DNA of 64,000 nt, taken from contig NZ_CP077291.1 of NCBI RefSeq assembly GCF_019048065.1, forward strand, positions 4,712,001 through 4,776,000, written 5' to 3'. The position numbers and the translations under genes were made by a program. This document shows, one piece after another, positions 19,279 to 27,046 of the stretch. The DNA comes from Citrobacter farmeri (GTDB taxonomy: Bacteria > Pseudomonadota > Gammaproteobacteria > Enterobacterales > Enterobacteriaceae). The notes under the pieces are model-generated. The model had not been told where the DNA came from. It was given only the letters and a program-made list of their open reading frames with translations, and did not search any database. The number at the start of each line of letters is the position of its first letter. Positions within the stretch are counted from its first letter, which is position 1.

Positions 19279-20253
19279 TTAATATTCGACCTTCCACATG
19301 TAGCGGCGGGTCGTTAACGGATGCTGGCGGATCTCAGCCAGAGCACGGTTATAAACCGGATAAACGTTATTGAACAACGAATGGTTGAAGTAATCGATCA
19401 CCGTCGGCTTGATGGTGGAGAGACCCAGCTCTTTAGCATCCACCACTTCGATGCGGCGGCCATATTTTTTCAGGAAGTTCAGGGCGCGCTCATCTACCGC
19501 ACGGGTGCTGCCTTCAGAGAACTGGAAGAAGAACGGCGTGTTGGCATCGGTGATTTCAAACGGGCCGTGGAAGAACTCGCCGCTGTGGATGCAGGCGGAG
19601 TGGATCCACTGCATTTCCATAAAGATGCAGATGCTCTGCAAATAGGCCGCGCCGTAACCCGCACCGCTCGCCATGGTGTAGATGACTTTGTCGTCTTTGT
19701 ATTCCTGGGCGAACGCCTGGGCGCGGTTCTGCAAATGATCACACGCGCGGTACACGATACGGTTGATTTTGCTCAGTCCGTCCTGGAAATCCTCATAATG
19801 GGCATAACCTTCGGTCTGGTTGAGAATTTCTACCGCGGTGATCAGGCCCTTAAGGGTTTTCTCTTCGGCGATGTCTTTGCCGTCGCCGAAGCTGTAGGTT
19901 TCTACAAAGTCGCAGTGAGCCACCAGCGGGGAGTCGGTCACCCAGGTCAGGCCAATAACCGGTACGCCGCGGCTCTGGGCCAGCTCTGCCGCTTTGATGG
20001 TTTCCGGGGTGTTGCCTCTGTGGGATGCGACCACTACCACCGCGTTGTCGCCCAGTGCCACCGGCGGGTTATTGATAAACTCACCACTGTTGTACAACCC
20101 GACGGTGACCTTAGTGGCTTCTTTTTCCAGGAAGGCTTTCGCCGGGTAAAACGCCGCATACGAGCCGCCGCAGGCGACGTAATATACGTGCGTGATCCCG
20201 CCTTTCTCTGCTTTATTGTCCACAATGCCGTTAATGATTTCTTTAATACTCAT
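19279..20253 (-). CDS. fraB: FraB-like 6-phosphofructose-aspartate deglycase (SIS domain)
   Basis: FraB splits 6-phosphofructose-aspartate into glucose-6-phosphate and aspartate. This 324-residue protein has two SIS domains and is very close to the Salmonella FraB sequence as I recall it. The residues reported as catalytic there (Glu214 and His230) align with Glu213 (FMEMQ) and His229 (EFFHGPFE) here. The start at 20253 has AAGGGG 7 bases upstream; a longer frame begins 54 bases earlier inside the promoter region. First gene of the operon, preceded by an array of AATGTAT operator-like repeats. Confidence 0.9.
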   Translation of the reverse strand: MSIKEIINGIVDNKAEKGGITHVYYVACGGSYAAFYPAKAFLEKEATKVTVGLYNSGEFINNPPVALGDNAVVVVASHRGNTPETIKAAELAQSRGVPVIGLTWVTDSPLVAHCDFVETYSFGDGKDIAEEKTLKGLITAVEILNQTEGYAHYEDFQDGLSKINRIVYRACDHLQNRAQAFAQEYKDDKVIYTMASGAGYGAAYLQSICIFMEMQWIHSACIHSGEFFHGPFEITDANTPFFFQFSEGSTRAVDERALNFLKKYGRRIEVVDAKELGLSTIKPTVIDYFNHSLFNNVYPVYNRALAEIRQHPLTTRRYMWKVEY

Positions 20254-20309
20254 CACTTTTCCCCTTGGGTCGTTTCTGACGTTAACCGCGTGACAGCCGC
20301 GCGCCAATC

Positions 20310-20357
20310 AATGTATCTAAATGTATTGTTATAAATGTATAACATTGGAATACATTT
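20310..20357. promoter_or_regulatory. Putative FraR operator cluster upstream of fraB
   Basis: AATGTAT occurs directly at 20310-20316, 20320-20326 and 20334-20340. The last copy forms a 25-bp palindrome: AAATGTAT (20333-20340), 9-base spacer, ATACATTT (20350-20357). It lies 57-104 bp before the fraB start. A related TGTAT/ATACA pattern is seen upstream of fraR (21173-21225). Assignment to the GntR-type FraR is inference. Confidence 0.65.
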
Positions 20358-20380
20358 CGATCAACGTGTGCCCATACAAA

Positions 20381-20411
20381 AAATCGGGATCCGCGATGCG
20401 GATCCCGATTT
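20381..20411 (-). terminator. Strong terminator between fraR and fraB
   Basis: AAATCGGGATCCGC (20381-20394), a 3-base loop, and its exact complement (20398-20411) give a perfect 14-bp stem. On the minus strand it is followed by a T-run (GATTTTTTG). It should stop fraR transcription before the fraB promoter, so fraR and fraBDA are separate units on the same strand. Confidence 0.9.
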
Positions 20412-20451
20412 ACGCTGAAACGACGTAACGATCAACGGTAAAAAATGGGGG

Positions 20452-21168
20452 TCAGACGGTAAAACGCAGTTTGTCGCCGACAATCAGTTGATGAGATATG
20501 CAGGACATTTCACCTTTGTTATCAATCATCTCGCTTTTAATCGAGATCAACGGATAACGGTTAGCGACGCCGAGATAGTGGGCCACCTCAAAATTAGCGT
20601 ATACCAGCTCAATGGTTTTGCTGGAGTGGGTAAACCACAGGCCATGCTTGTCGCGCAGAGTATCGTACAGGGAATGGCTGTTGAGATCTTCATTCAGCAG
20701 TGCGGCGAACTGCGGGGGGAACCAGACCGTTTCCAGCGATACCGGCACGTCGTCGGCATAGCGAATACGCTCAATCACCACCGCTTTTTCCCCATCGGGG
20801 ATGTTCAGTTTGGCGCGGGTGTCCTCATCGCAGGCCTCAAACACCGACTTGATGGTGCGCGAACCCGGGCGGCGGCCCTGGGAGCGGCACAGCTCACTGA
20901 AGCTCATGATGCCGGTCATACTGCGCTGAAACTTCTCGCCGGATACGAATGTCCCTTTACCCGAGACCCGGGTAAGAAAGTTTTCCCGGGTCAGCGCATC
21001 CAGCGCCTTTCGCACCGTTACGCGGCTCACCTGCCAGCTGGCACTGAGATCGTTTTCGGTTGGGATCTGCTGCCCCGGCTGATATTCGCCGCTTAAAATC
21101 GCCTCTTTCAGGGCTTCTTCAAGCTGCTTATACAGCGGTTTGGCACTTGAGGTATCCGGCAGATTCAC
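20452..21168 (-). CDS. fraR: GntR/HutC-family regulator, probable FraR
   Basis: A 238-residue regulator: a winged helix-turn-helix at about residues 12-75 (YKQLEEALKEAILSGEYQPGQQIPTE, then SRVTVRKALDALTREN) and a UTRA-type effector domain (about 95-235). That combination defines the HutC subfamily, which senses sugar or amino-acid derived ligands. The gene appears to start at GTG (21168) with AAGGAT 8 bases upstream. It lies just upstream of fraB on the same strand, separated by a strong terminator. By position it should repress fraBDA; not proven by sequence. Confidence 0.83.
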   Translation of the reverse strand: MNLPDTSSAKPLYKQLEEALKEAILSGEYQPGQQIPTENDLSASWQVSRVTVRKALDALTRENFLTRVSGKGTFVSGEKFQRSMTGIMSFSELCRSQGRRPGSRTIKSVFEACDEDTRAKLNIPDGEKAVVIERIRYADDVPVSLETVWFPPQFAALLNEDLNSHSLYDTLRDKHGLWFTHSSKTIELVYANFEVAHYLGVANRYPLISIKSEMIDNKGEMSCISHQLIVGDKLRFTV

Positions 21169-21179
21169 GTTATGTATCC

Positions 21180-21479
21180 TTTTGTATTATCATAAGGCAG
21201 GCAGCGCATGGTTTACAATATACAACAATTTGCTTATGGCTACACTTGAACAGTGATTACTCAGCAAGGAAAAAAGTGTTTGCAATAGAATTGCTGCACA
21301 GTTCAGATTGCACCAGTGCCAGCATTCGGGAGGGAGTCACGCGCGATGAATACATACTTATTGCGCAGCGTTATCCTGACTTAACCTTAAGTACTCATTT
21401 TTACGAGAACAACCCATGAATACTTTACCTGCCATAAAGATAAATAATCAATAAATTCAATCTAGTAACATGTTGAATA
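21180..21479. other. 300-bp stretch without an intact gene; possible gene remnant
   Basis: The fraR promoter region occupies the first 50 bases (GTATTATC and ACAATATACAAC, resembling the fraB operators). From about 21276 to the TGA at 21417-21419 the plus strand reads as plausible protein ending IAQRYPDLTLSTHFYENNP with coding-like composition. It has no credible start and its 5' part runs into fraR. It may be the tail of a gene truncated when the fra block arrived. I do not recognise the protein. Confidence 0.4.
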
Positions 21480-21493
21480 CGACTCCCGTGATC
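21480..21493 (+). repeat. selC-3'-like 14-mer, possible attachment-site remnant
   Basis: CGACTCCCGTGATC matches selC positions 16801-16814 (CGACTCCTGTGATC) at 13 of 14 bases, in the same orientation. It falls in the gap right after the fra block and before the GNAT gene. Phage-type islands leave a copy of the tRNA 3' end at their far boundary. The match does not continue into CCGCCA, and one near-match of this length could occur by chance. Confidence 0.35.
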
Positions 21494-21499
21494 GACCTA

Positions 21500-21991
21500 T
21501 TACAACGCCATCACCATCTCGTGCCACGCCATCCCGCCGTGCTCGGATTCTGACGGTTTGACGTAGCGATAGCCAAAGTGGGCGTAGAGATCGACATGGC
21601 GGTCTTTGCACATCAGGTGAATCGTCTTTTTGTGCATTGCTTTCATCCGCGTCACAAACTCACGCATCATCAGTGACGAATAGCCTTTACCTTGAAAATC
21701 CGGGTGCACCACTACCGACATAATCACCGCATTGGGCGCGTGCGGATCGTGCCCCACCAGTTCCTTAAATTCTTCATCAGACATCACCACCTCCCAGGCG
21801 CATCCGGCATTGATAAAGCCAGCCACTTCACCGTTGAGTTCCATGCACATGAATCCCTGCGGATAGCGCTGGATACGAGTGGCGATCTTTTCCCGGGTTG
21901 CCGCTTCATCGCCTTCATAGGCAAGCGTTTCAATCTCATAGCAGCGATCAACATCGGCGGGTACGGCCTGACGGAATAGCGGAGTGGACAT
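21500..21991 (-). CDS. GNAT-family N-acetyltransferase
   Basis: A 163-residue acetyltransferase of the GNAT superfamily. The acetyl-CoA loop is VVVHPDFQGKGYSSLMMREFV (Q/R-x-x-G-x-G/A form) at about residues 91-111. An N-terminal strand-helix region precedes it (RQAVPADVDRCYEIETLAYEGDEAA), as in serotonin N-acetyltransferase-like members. The C-terminal YAHFGYRYVKPSES is the typical substrate strand. The acceptor is unknown; polyamine- or arylalkylamine-like substrates are possible by family. Monocistronic, with GTAAACGC before the ATG and no strong ribosome site. Confidence 0.85.
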   Translation of the reverse strand: MSTPLFRQAVPADVDRCYEIETLAYEGDEAATREKIATRIQRYPQGFMCMELNGEVAGFINAGCAWEVVMSDEEFKELVGHDPHAPNAVIMSVVVHPDFQGKGYSSLMMREFVTRMKAMHKKTIHLMCKDRHVDLYAHFGYRYVKPSESEHGGMAWHEMVMAL

Positions 21992-22105
21992 GCGTTTACC
22001 TTTTCTTGAATCAACTGGACAGCCTCATCATACCTGCTGACAACAGGGTTTACGCTGATTGTATTCACATGAAGAATGAAGGGTGTGCATTCCATCTTAC
22101 ACAAA

Positions 22106-22131
22106 GCCCGGCGCTGTGTGATTCGCCGGGC
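22106..22131 (-). terminator. Hairpin downstream of the ene-reductase gene
   Basis: GCCCGGCG (22106-22113) pairs perfectly with CGCCGGGC (22124-22131) over a 10-base loop. On the minus strand it is followed by TTTGTG, a short T-tract. Confidence 0.55.
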
Positions 22132-22174
22132 CATTTATAGATGCGCGAGCAGATGGACGCGCTGCGTCATGAAA

Positions 22175-23272
22175 TCAGCTAGCCGGGTAATCCAGATACC
22201 CTTCCTTCCCGCCGCCGAAGAACCTCTCTTTAATGGGCGCATTCAGAGGTAAGTCATTTTTCAGACGATGCGGCAGATCCGGGTTGGCAATAAACGGGCG
22301 ACCAAAACCAATCAGGTCAGCCCAGCCGTTCGTCAGCGCCTCTTCAGCACGCGCTTTGGTGTATTTACCGGAGTAAATCAGCGTACCGTGGAAGATAATA
22401 CGCAGCGCTTCTTTAAACGCAGCAGGCATGACCGGCGCATCTTCCCAGTCCGCTTCGGCGATATGAATATAGGCAATACCCAGATCGTTCAGCACGCTGG
22501 CCGCCGCCAGGTAGGTCGCTTCCGGTGTATCATCTTTTGACCCCATCAGCGTGGTTAACGGGGCGAGACGAATGCCCACTCGCTCTTTACCAATTGCCGC
22601 AGAGACCGCCGTCACCACCTCTCGCATAAAGCGCAGACGATTTTGCAGCGAGCCGCCGTAGTCGTCATCACGCAGGTTGGCCTGTGAGTCAATGAACTGG
22701 TTGATCAGATAGCCGTTCGCCCCGTGCAGTTCAATACCGTCGAACCCTGCGGCGATAGCATTGCGCGCCGCCTGGGCATAGTCATTGACGATAGCCGGGA
22801 TCTCTTCCCGCGTCAGGGCTCGCGGCATGTCATGCTGCACCATCTCGCCGACGCCATTTTCCGGACCGCGCCCTTCAACATCGACAAACACTTTCACCCC
22901 TGGCGCCTGAATGGCGGAAGAAGAGACCGGTGCCGCGCCGCCAGGCTGCAAAACGGTGTGCGAAACACGACCGACGTGCCACAGCTGAGCAAAGATTTTA
23001 CCGCCCGCCTTGTGTACGGCGTCAGTGACTTTTTTCCAGCCAGCAATCTGCGCTTCGGAATAGATGCCAGGCGTCCAGGCATAGCCCTGGCCCTGTTGGC
23101 TGATTTGCGTGCCTTCGCTAATGATGAGCCCTGCGCTGGCACGCTGTGCGTAATAGTCCGCCATCATGTCAGTCGCGACGTCGCCTGCCCCGGCGCGAGA
23201 ACGCGTCATCGGCGGCATAACAATCCGGTTTTTTAACGGCAAGGCATTCAGCGCATAGTGATCGAATAACAT
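22175..23272 (-). CDS. Old yellow enzyme-family alkene reductase (NemA-like)
   Basis: A 365-residue FMN-dependent ene-reductase that should reduce activated C=C bonds, maleimides or nitro-esters with NAD(P)H. The TIM-barrel family features are clear: MPPMTRSRA near the start, YYAQRASAGLIISEGTQIS, QLWHVGRVSH, the substrate-binding HGANGYLINQF (about residues 185-195), and FGRPFIANPDL with the C-terminal FFGGGKEGYLDYP. It is similar in length to E. coli NemA but differs enough to be a paralogue, so I give no symbol. It lies downstream of a DUF1471 gene and an oxidoreductase cluster on the same strand. Confidence 0.9.
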   Translation of the reverse strand: MLFDHYALNALPLKNRIVMPPMTRSRAGAGDVATDMMADYYAQRASAGLIISEGTQISQQGQGYAWTPGIYSEAQIAGWKKVTDAVHKAGGKIFAQLWHVGRVSHTVLQPGGAAPVSSSAIQAPGVKVFVDVEGRGPENGVGEMVQHDMPRALTREEIPAIVNDYAQAARNAIAAGFDGIELHGANGYLINQFIDSQANLRDDDYGGSLQNRLRFMREVVTAVSAAIGKERVGIRLAPLTTLMGSKDDTPEATYLAAASVLNDLGIAYIHIAEADWEDAPVMPAAFKEALRIIFHGTLIYSGKYTKARAEEALTNGWADLIGFGRPFIANPDLPHRLKNDLPLNAPIKERFFGGGKEGYLDYPAS

Positions 23273-23290
23273 AATGGGTTCCTCTCGCGA

Positions 23291-23503
23291 TTATTTATAC
23301 AGTTCTGCACTCATGGTGACGGTGTTGCCCATGCGCGCACTGGTAATTTTGTATTCAGAGGCATTCATCTCTTTGGCTTTTTGCGCGATGACCGCTTCAG
23401 CGGAATCCAGCGTGGTGCCGGTTGCCGTAACGCTTTGCGCAGAGGCGTTAAACGCCACAGCAGAGAACAGAGAGGCAGTAAAAATAGCGAAAATAGTTTT
23501 CAT
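23291..23503 (-). CDS. DUF1471 (YdgH/BhsA-like) small periplasmic protein
   Basis: A 70-residue exported protein: a signal peptide of about 22 residues (MKTIFAIFTASLFSAVAFNASA) and a mature part of about 48 residues with the DUF1471 pattern VTATGTTLDSAEAVIAQKAKEMNASEYKITSARMGN. Members such as BhsA, McbA and YhcN respond to oxidative, acid or metal stress and affect the envelope and biofilm. It lies 18 bases upstream of the ene-reductase gene and could share its transcript. Which paralogue this is cannot be decided. Confidence 0.85.
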   Translation of the reverse strand: MKTIFAIFTASLFSAVAFNASAQSVTATGTTLDSAEAVIAQKAKEMNASEYKITSARMGNTVTMSAELYK

Positions 23504-23627
23504 GTTTATATCCCAGAATAAAGTGATAATTTGGCGTTGATTAACGCGATGGAAGAAGAATACGCCTGTCTACAGATGACATAAATGATACAAATGACAA
23601 TAGACTATTGCGTTTTAGTTAATAATA

Positions 23628-23650
23628 AGGCGTCGGATCCTCCGACGCCT
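23628..23650 (-). terminator. Hairpin after the SRPBCC gene
   Basis: AGGCGTCGGA (23628-23637), loop TCC, TCCGACGCCT (23641-23650): a perfect 10-bp stem 11 bases past the SRPBCC stop. On the minus strand it continues TATTATTAAC, a moderate T-tract. It should separate the AKR-SDR-SRPBCC operon from the DUF1471 gene. Confidence 0.7.
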
Positions 23651-23660
23651 GCAGGTCGAA

Positions 23661-24077
23661 TCAGGAAACAAAGTTGTCCTTCAGCGCCTTGAGACCATCA
23701 CTGTAGATGCCCGTAAACAGCGCCTGAGCCTCTTCGTCAGATACGTTCACCGGCGTGAATTCGCCGGACCATTCCACGCGGGAAATCTGGCTGTCGGCGG
23801 TCTCATGAACCGTGATGGTTGAGAGGTAATTCACCACCGGAAACGGCGCCTGAATAATGGAGTAGGTGTAGCTGCGCTGACGATTATCAAACGCTTCCAG
23901 ACGCTCAATCACGGTACCGCCGTCGGAAGTTGTCAGCGAACGCACGCGCCCCCCTTCTGTCACCACGCTTTTCGGGATGAACGGCAGCCAGTCCGGCAAC
24001 GCGTCAAAGCCGCCCATCAGTTGCCATACTGCGTCGGCAGAAGCCGGAATTTCAATCGATACACTTGTCTTAGCCAT
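23661..24077 (-). CDS. SRPBCC (START-like/polyketide cyclase) family protein
   Basis: A 138-residue protein with the SRPBCC fold signature: SVSIEIPASADAVWQLMGGFDALPDWLPF at the N-terminus (typical of polyketide-cyclase/dehydrase-like proteins) and a C-terminal long helix (DEEAQALFTGIYSDGLKALKDNF). The fold makes a deep hydrophobic ligand pocket; members bind lipids, polyketides or aromatic compounds. No enzyme activity can be assigned. It is the last gene of an AKR-SDR-SRPBCC operon, 26 bases after the SDR gene, so its ligand may be a product of those reductases. Confidence 0.82.
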   Translation of the reverse strand: MAKTSVSIEIPASADAVWQLMGGFDALPDWLPFIPKSVVTEGGRVRSLTTSDGGTVIERLEAFDNRQRSYTYSIIQAPFPVVNYLSTITVHETADSQISRVEWSGEFTPVNVSDEEAQALFTGIYSDGLKALKDNFVS

Positions 24078-24103
24078 GATATTTTTCTCTTAAATTTATA
24101 GGG

Positions 24104-24901
24104 TTACATTGTCAGGGTGTCGACGACGCCGCCATCGACGCGCAGGGCTGCCCCTGTCGTTGCCGAAGAGAGCGGAGACGCGAGATAAACCGCCAGATTC
24201 GCCACTTCTTCCACATCCGCCGCACGCTGGATGATGGAGCTCGGGCGCGCCGTTCTGACAAACTCGTCGGCTTGTTCACGCGGGCTACGTCCGGACTGTG
24301 CGGCGGCGTCCGCCAGCATCTCCTGCAGGCCATCGGTAAAAGTCGGCCCCGGCAGAATGGCGTTAACGGTCACACCGGTTCCGGCGAGTCGCTTCGCCAG
24401 ACCGTGGGACACCGCCAGATTCGCGGCTTTTGTGACGCCGTAGTTGATCATGTCGCCGGGGATAGCCACGCCCGATTCGGACGAAACAAAGATAATTCGC
24501 CCCCAGCCCTGTTCCGTCATGGCTGGCGCATAATGACGCGCCAGACGAACGCCGGAGAGGACGTTGACGTTATAGAAGTGCAGCCACTCGTCATCCGGAA
24601 CGCTGAAGAAATCTTTATCGTTGAAAATCCCCAGATTATTGACCAGCACATCCGTCGTCGGAACGGCGGCGATCAGCGCATTTACGCCATGTTCGGTGCT
24701 GAGATCGGCCACCACGCCACGCAGCGACGCCGCAGGATTTTGTGCCGTAATCGCGGCCATCGCGTCATCGACGCCGCGCTGTTTACGCCCGACGACAACC
24801 ACCGTTGCGCCTGCTTTTGCCAGTCCGGCGGCAATACCCTGCCCAATACCGGAGGTTGAGCCGCTGACCACAGCGACTTTACCTGTCAGATCCAGTTTCA
24901 T
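24104..24901 (-). CDS. Short-chain dehydrogenase/reductase (SDR)
   Basis: A 265-residue classical SDR. The cofactor motif is VVSGSTSGIGQGIA (TGxxxGxG variant, about residues 10-23), followed by NNLGIF (NNAG position), the catalytic Ser in IIFVSSESG and YGVTKAANLAVS (Tyr-x-x-x-Lys), and a C-terminal DGGVVDTL. It should interconvert an alcohol and a ketone with NAD(P). I start it at 24901, where GAGAAAAAG is the ribosome site; a longer frame would overlap the end of the upstream aldo/keto reductase gene. Substrate unknown. Confidence 0.88.
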   Translation of the reverse strand: MKLDLTGKVAVVSGSTSGIGQGIAAGLAKAGATVVVVGRKQRGVDDAMAAITAQNPAASLRGVVADLSTEHGVNALIAAVPTTDVLVNNLGIFNDKDFFSVPDDEWLHFYNVNVLSGVRLARHYAPAMTEQGWGRIIFVSSESGVAIPGDMINYGVTKAANLAVSHGLAKRLAGTGVTVNAILPGPTFTDGLQEMLADAAAQSGRSPREQADEFVRTARPSSIIQRAADVEEVANLAVYLASPLSSATTGAALRVDGGVVDTLTM

Positions 24902-24920
24902 CTTTTTCTCACTCGGTTGA

Positions 24921-25931
24921 TTAACGGGTCGGCAGCGGCGCGTTTTCCGCAACCAGAGCCTGACGGCGCATTTCCGTCCAGAATTCAGCCGGAACGGTTG
25001 CATTCAGCGCAGCCAGATCTTCCGCCATACGGCCAGGACGGCTGGAGCCAGGAATAACCGCCGCGACGGCAGGGTTTGCCAGCGCGAACTGCAGCGCCGC
25101 TGCTTTAACATCGACGTTAAAATGCGCGGCAATGGCGTGAATTTGCGCCACTTTCTGCTTAATGGCCGGGGAGGCTTTCTGATATTCAAAGTGCTCACCA
25201 CCTGCCAGTACGCCGGAGCTGTAAGGGCCGCCGACGACGATATCGACGTTATGTTCCAGCGCTTCTGGCATCAGGCGTTGCAGTGCACGTTCGTGATCCA
25301 ACAGGGAATAACGACCCGCCAGCAGGAACGCATCCGGCTTCGGCTCATCAAGCGCCAGCGTCAGTTCACAAGGTTCAACGCGGTTCACGCCCAGTCCCCA
25401 CGCTTTGATCACGCCCTCGTCACGCAAACGTGTCAGCGCACGAAATGCCCCCGTACGGGCAATATTGAACTGCTCCAGCCAGCTGTCACCGTAGAAGTCC
25501 TGCGCCGGATCGTGGATCCAGACGATATCCAGATGGTCCGTTTTCAGGCGTTTCAGGCTGTCTTCAATCGAGCGCAGGGTGGCATCGGCAGAGTAGTCAT
25601 TCAGAATTTTGTTCTTCAGGCCGTGTTCGAAAAGACCGCCTTTCTCACCAAAATCACGTTTGGCGGGATCTTCCATTTCGTCCAGCATGATGCGGCCGAC
25701 TTTACTGCTCAAAACATATTCATCGCGTGGATACTGAGACAGCGCTTCGCCCATACGAATTTCAGAAAGGCCAGAGCCGTACAGCGGCGCGGTGTCAAAG
25801 TAGCGCACGCCCAGGTTCCAGGCTTCGCTCACGGTGGCGTGGGCCTCTTCTTCCGGAATGGCACGGAACATGTTGCCGAGCGGCGCGCCGCCTAAGCCGA
25901 TTTTGCCGGGAAGTAAATTTTTAATGCTCAT
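24921..25931 (-). CDS. Aldo/keto reductase (pyridoxal/fucose dehydrogenase-like subgroup)
   Basis: A 336-residue aldo/keto reductase with the family barrel motifs: VRYFDTAPLYGSGLSEIRMGEAL (catalytic Asp and Tyr), VLSSKVGR (catalytic Lys), DHLDIVWIHDP (catalytic His), and the NADPH-binding AAVIPGSSRPGRMAEDLAAL. The N-terminal GLGGAPLGNMFRAIPEEEA resembles the AKR15/L-fucose and pyridoxal dehydrogenase-like group. First gene of the AKR-SDR-SRPBCC operon and divergent from a LysR regulator gene 132 bp away. Substrate cannot be read from the sequence. Confidence 0.88.
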   Translation of the reverse strand: MSIKNLLPGKIGLGGAPLGNMFRAIPEEEAHATVSEAWNLGVRYFDTAPLYGSGLSEIRMGEALSQYPRDEYVLSSKVGRIMLDEMEDPAKRDFGEKGGLFEHGLKNKILNDYSADATLRSIEDSLKRLKTDHLDIVWIHDPAQDFYGDSWLEQFNIARTGAFRALTRLRDEGVIKAWGLGVNRVEPCELTLALDEPKPDAFLLAGRYSLLDHERALQRLMPEALEHNVDIVVGGPYSSGVLAGGEHFEYQKASPAIKQKVAQIHAIAAHFNVDVKAAALQFALANPAVAAVIPGSSRPGRMAEDLAALNATVPAEFWTEMRRQALVAENAPLPTR

Positions 25932-26063
25932 AAGATGTCCTCAAGTATTCGGGTTTAGTTCGGGCGTTTTTTGCTATCGCCCTGTGACGGAGCTCACAAT
26001 ACCTTGCAAGGTTGTGACTTGATAGGACATAATTCGTCTAACTTAAGTCCTTTGAGGTCTGAC

Positions 26064-26951
26064 ATGATTGATTTACGCCAACTGAAATACTTCGTGGTGG
26101 TCGCAGAAGAAGAGCACGTAGGACGTGCTGCTGAGCGACTGCATATCTCGCAATCGCCGCTCAGCCGCCAGATTGCGCAACTGGAAGAGCGCCTGGGACT
26201 GATGCTGTTTGAGCGCAATCAACAACGTATCCGACTGACTGCTGATGGGCAGACATTCCTCGCCGAAACGCGCTCATTGCTGACGCATGCCAATCGTCTG
26301 GAATCACTGGGTAAACGTCTGGGACGCGGTGAAGATGGAGGCTTGTGTATTGGCTATATTGAAAACGCCATGCATTCCGGCGTGCTTTCTACGGCGTTGC
26401 GTACGTTACGCTTATCGCGCCCGGATGTGCATATCGCGCTTTACAGCCAGCCACCGGCTACCCAGATTGAAGGTTTGCGCCAGCGCAGCCTCGATTTTTC
26501 ACTGGTCGATACACCGCCCACAGACAGTGAACAGGATCTGGAATACATTCAGGTTCTGGACGATCGCATGCTGTTGGCCTTACCGCAAAATCATCCGCTG
26601 GCGGAGGAAGAAAACCTTGTCGCAACACAGCTTGCCAACCAGCAGTGGATTGCCGTTATTCATAATGACGATGCCCATTCCCGTGATGATTTTGTCGCGG
26701 CCTGTGTCAAAGCCGGGTTTAATCCCGATATTCGTTTAGAAGCTGGTGAACCGCTGACAGCATTAGGTCTGGTCGCTGCAGGATTAGGTCTGGCATTAAT
26801 TCAACATAGCCTGCGTCACAATGCGCCGGAGGGCGTGGTATTACGCGAATTGCCGTGGATGAATTATTCCACGCAACTATGGGCTGCCTGGCATAAAGCC
26901 AATCAACGCCCGTTGGTATCCCATTTCCGCCAGATCCTACGCGGTGAATAA
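26064..26951 (+). CDS. LysR-family transcriptional regulator
   Basis: A 295-residue LysR-type regulator. The winged helix-turn-helix is at about residues 3-60 (LRQLKYFVVVAEEEHVGRAAERLHISQSPLSRQIAQLEERLG). The C-terminal periplasmic-binding-protein-like effector domain spans about 90-290. I chose the ATG at 26064 because GAGG lies 7 bases upstream and the HTH then starts at residue 3. Divergent from the AKR-SDR-SRPBCC operon, the classic arrangement for a LysR regulator and its target. The inducer is unknown, perhaps an electrophile or aromatic aldehyde. Confidence 0.9.
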   Translation: MIDLRQLKYFVVVAEEEHVGRAAERLHISQSPLSRQIAQLEERLGLMLFERNQQRIRLTADGQTFLAETRSLLTHANRLESLGKRLGRGEDGGLCIGYIENAMHSGVLSTALRTLRLSRPDVHIALYSQPPATQIEGLRQRSLDFSLVDTPPTDSEQDLEYIQVLDDRMLLALPQNHPLAEEENLVATQLANQQWIAVIHNDDAHSRDDFVAACVKAGFNPDIRLEAGEPLTALGLVAAGLGLALIQHSLRHNAPEGVVLRELPWMNYSTQLWAAWHKANQRPLVSHFRQILRGE

Positions 26952-27012
26952 AAAAGCCAACGCACGTGCGATTCTTTCACGATGATTGGTGTTAACGTTG
27001 CGTTCTGATGCA

Positions 27013-27038
27013 AAAGCCGGTGAGATTTCCCCGGCTTT
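27013..27038 (-). terminator. Terminator candidate for cigR
   Basis: AAAGCCGG (27013-27020) pairs with CCGGCTTT (27031-27038) over a 10-base loop. On the minus strand the stem ends in CTTTTG. It lies 9 bases after the cigR stop. Confidence 0.65.
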
Positions 27039-27046
27039 AAAAGATA

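Noticed and set aside
19321..20334. A 337-codon open frame opposite fraB
   Set aside because: It is the antisense frame of fraB, which has intact catalytic residues; the antisense product resembles nothing I know.
21992..27046. Remaining SPI-3 genes (mgtC, mgtB, misL, marT)
   Set aside because: No frame in the selC-yicL interval resembles these proteins; only cigR is recognisable.
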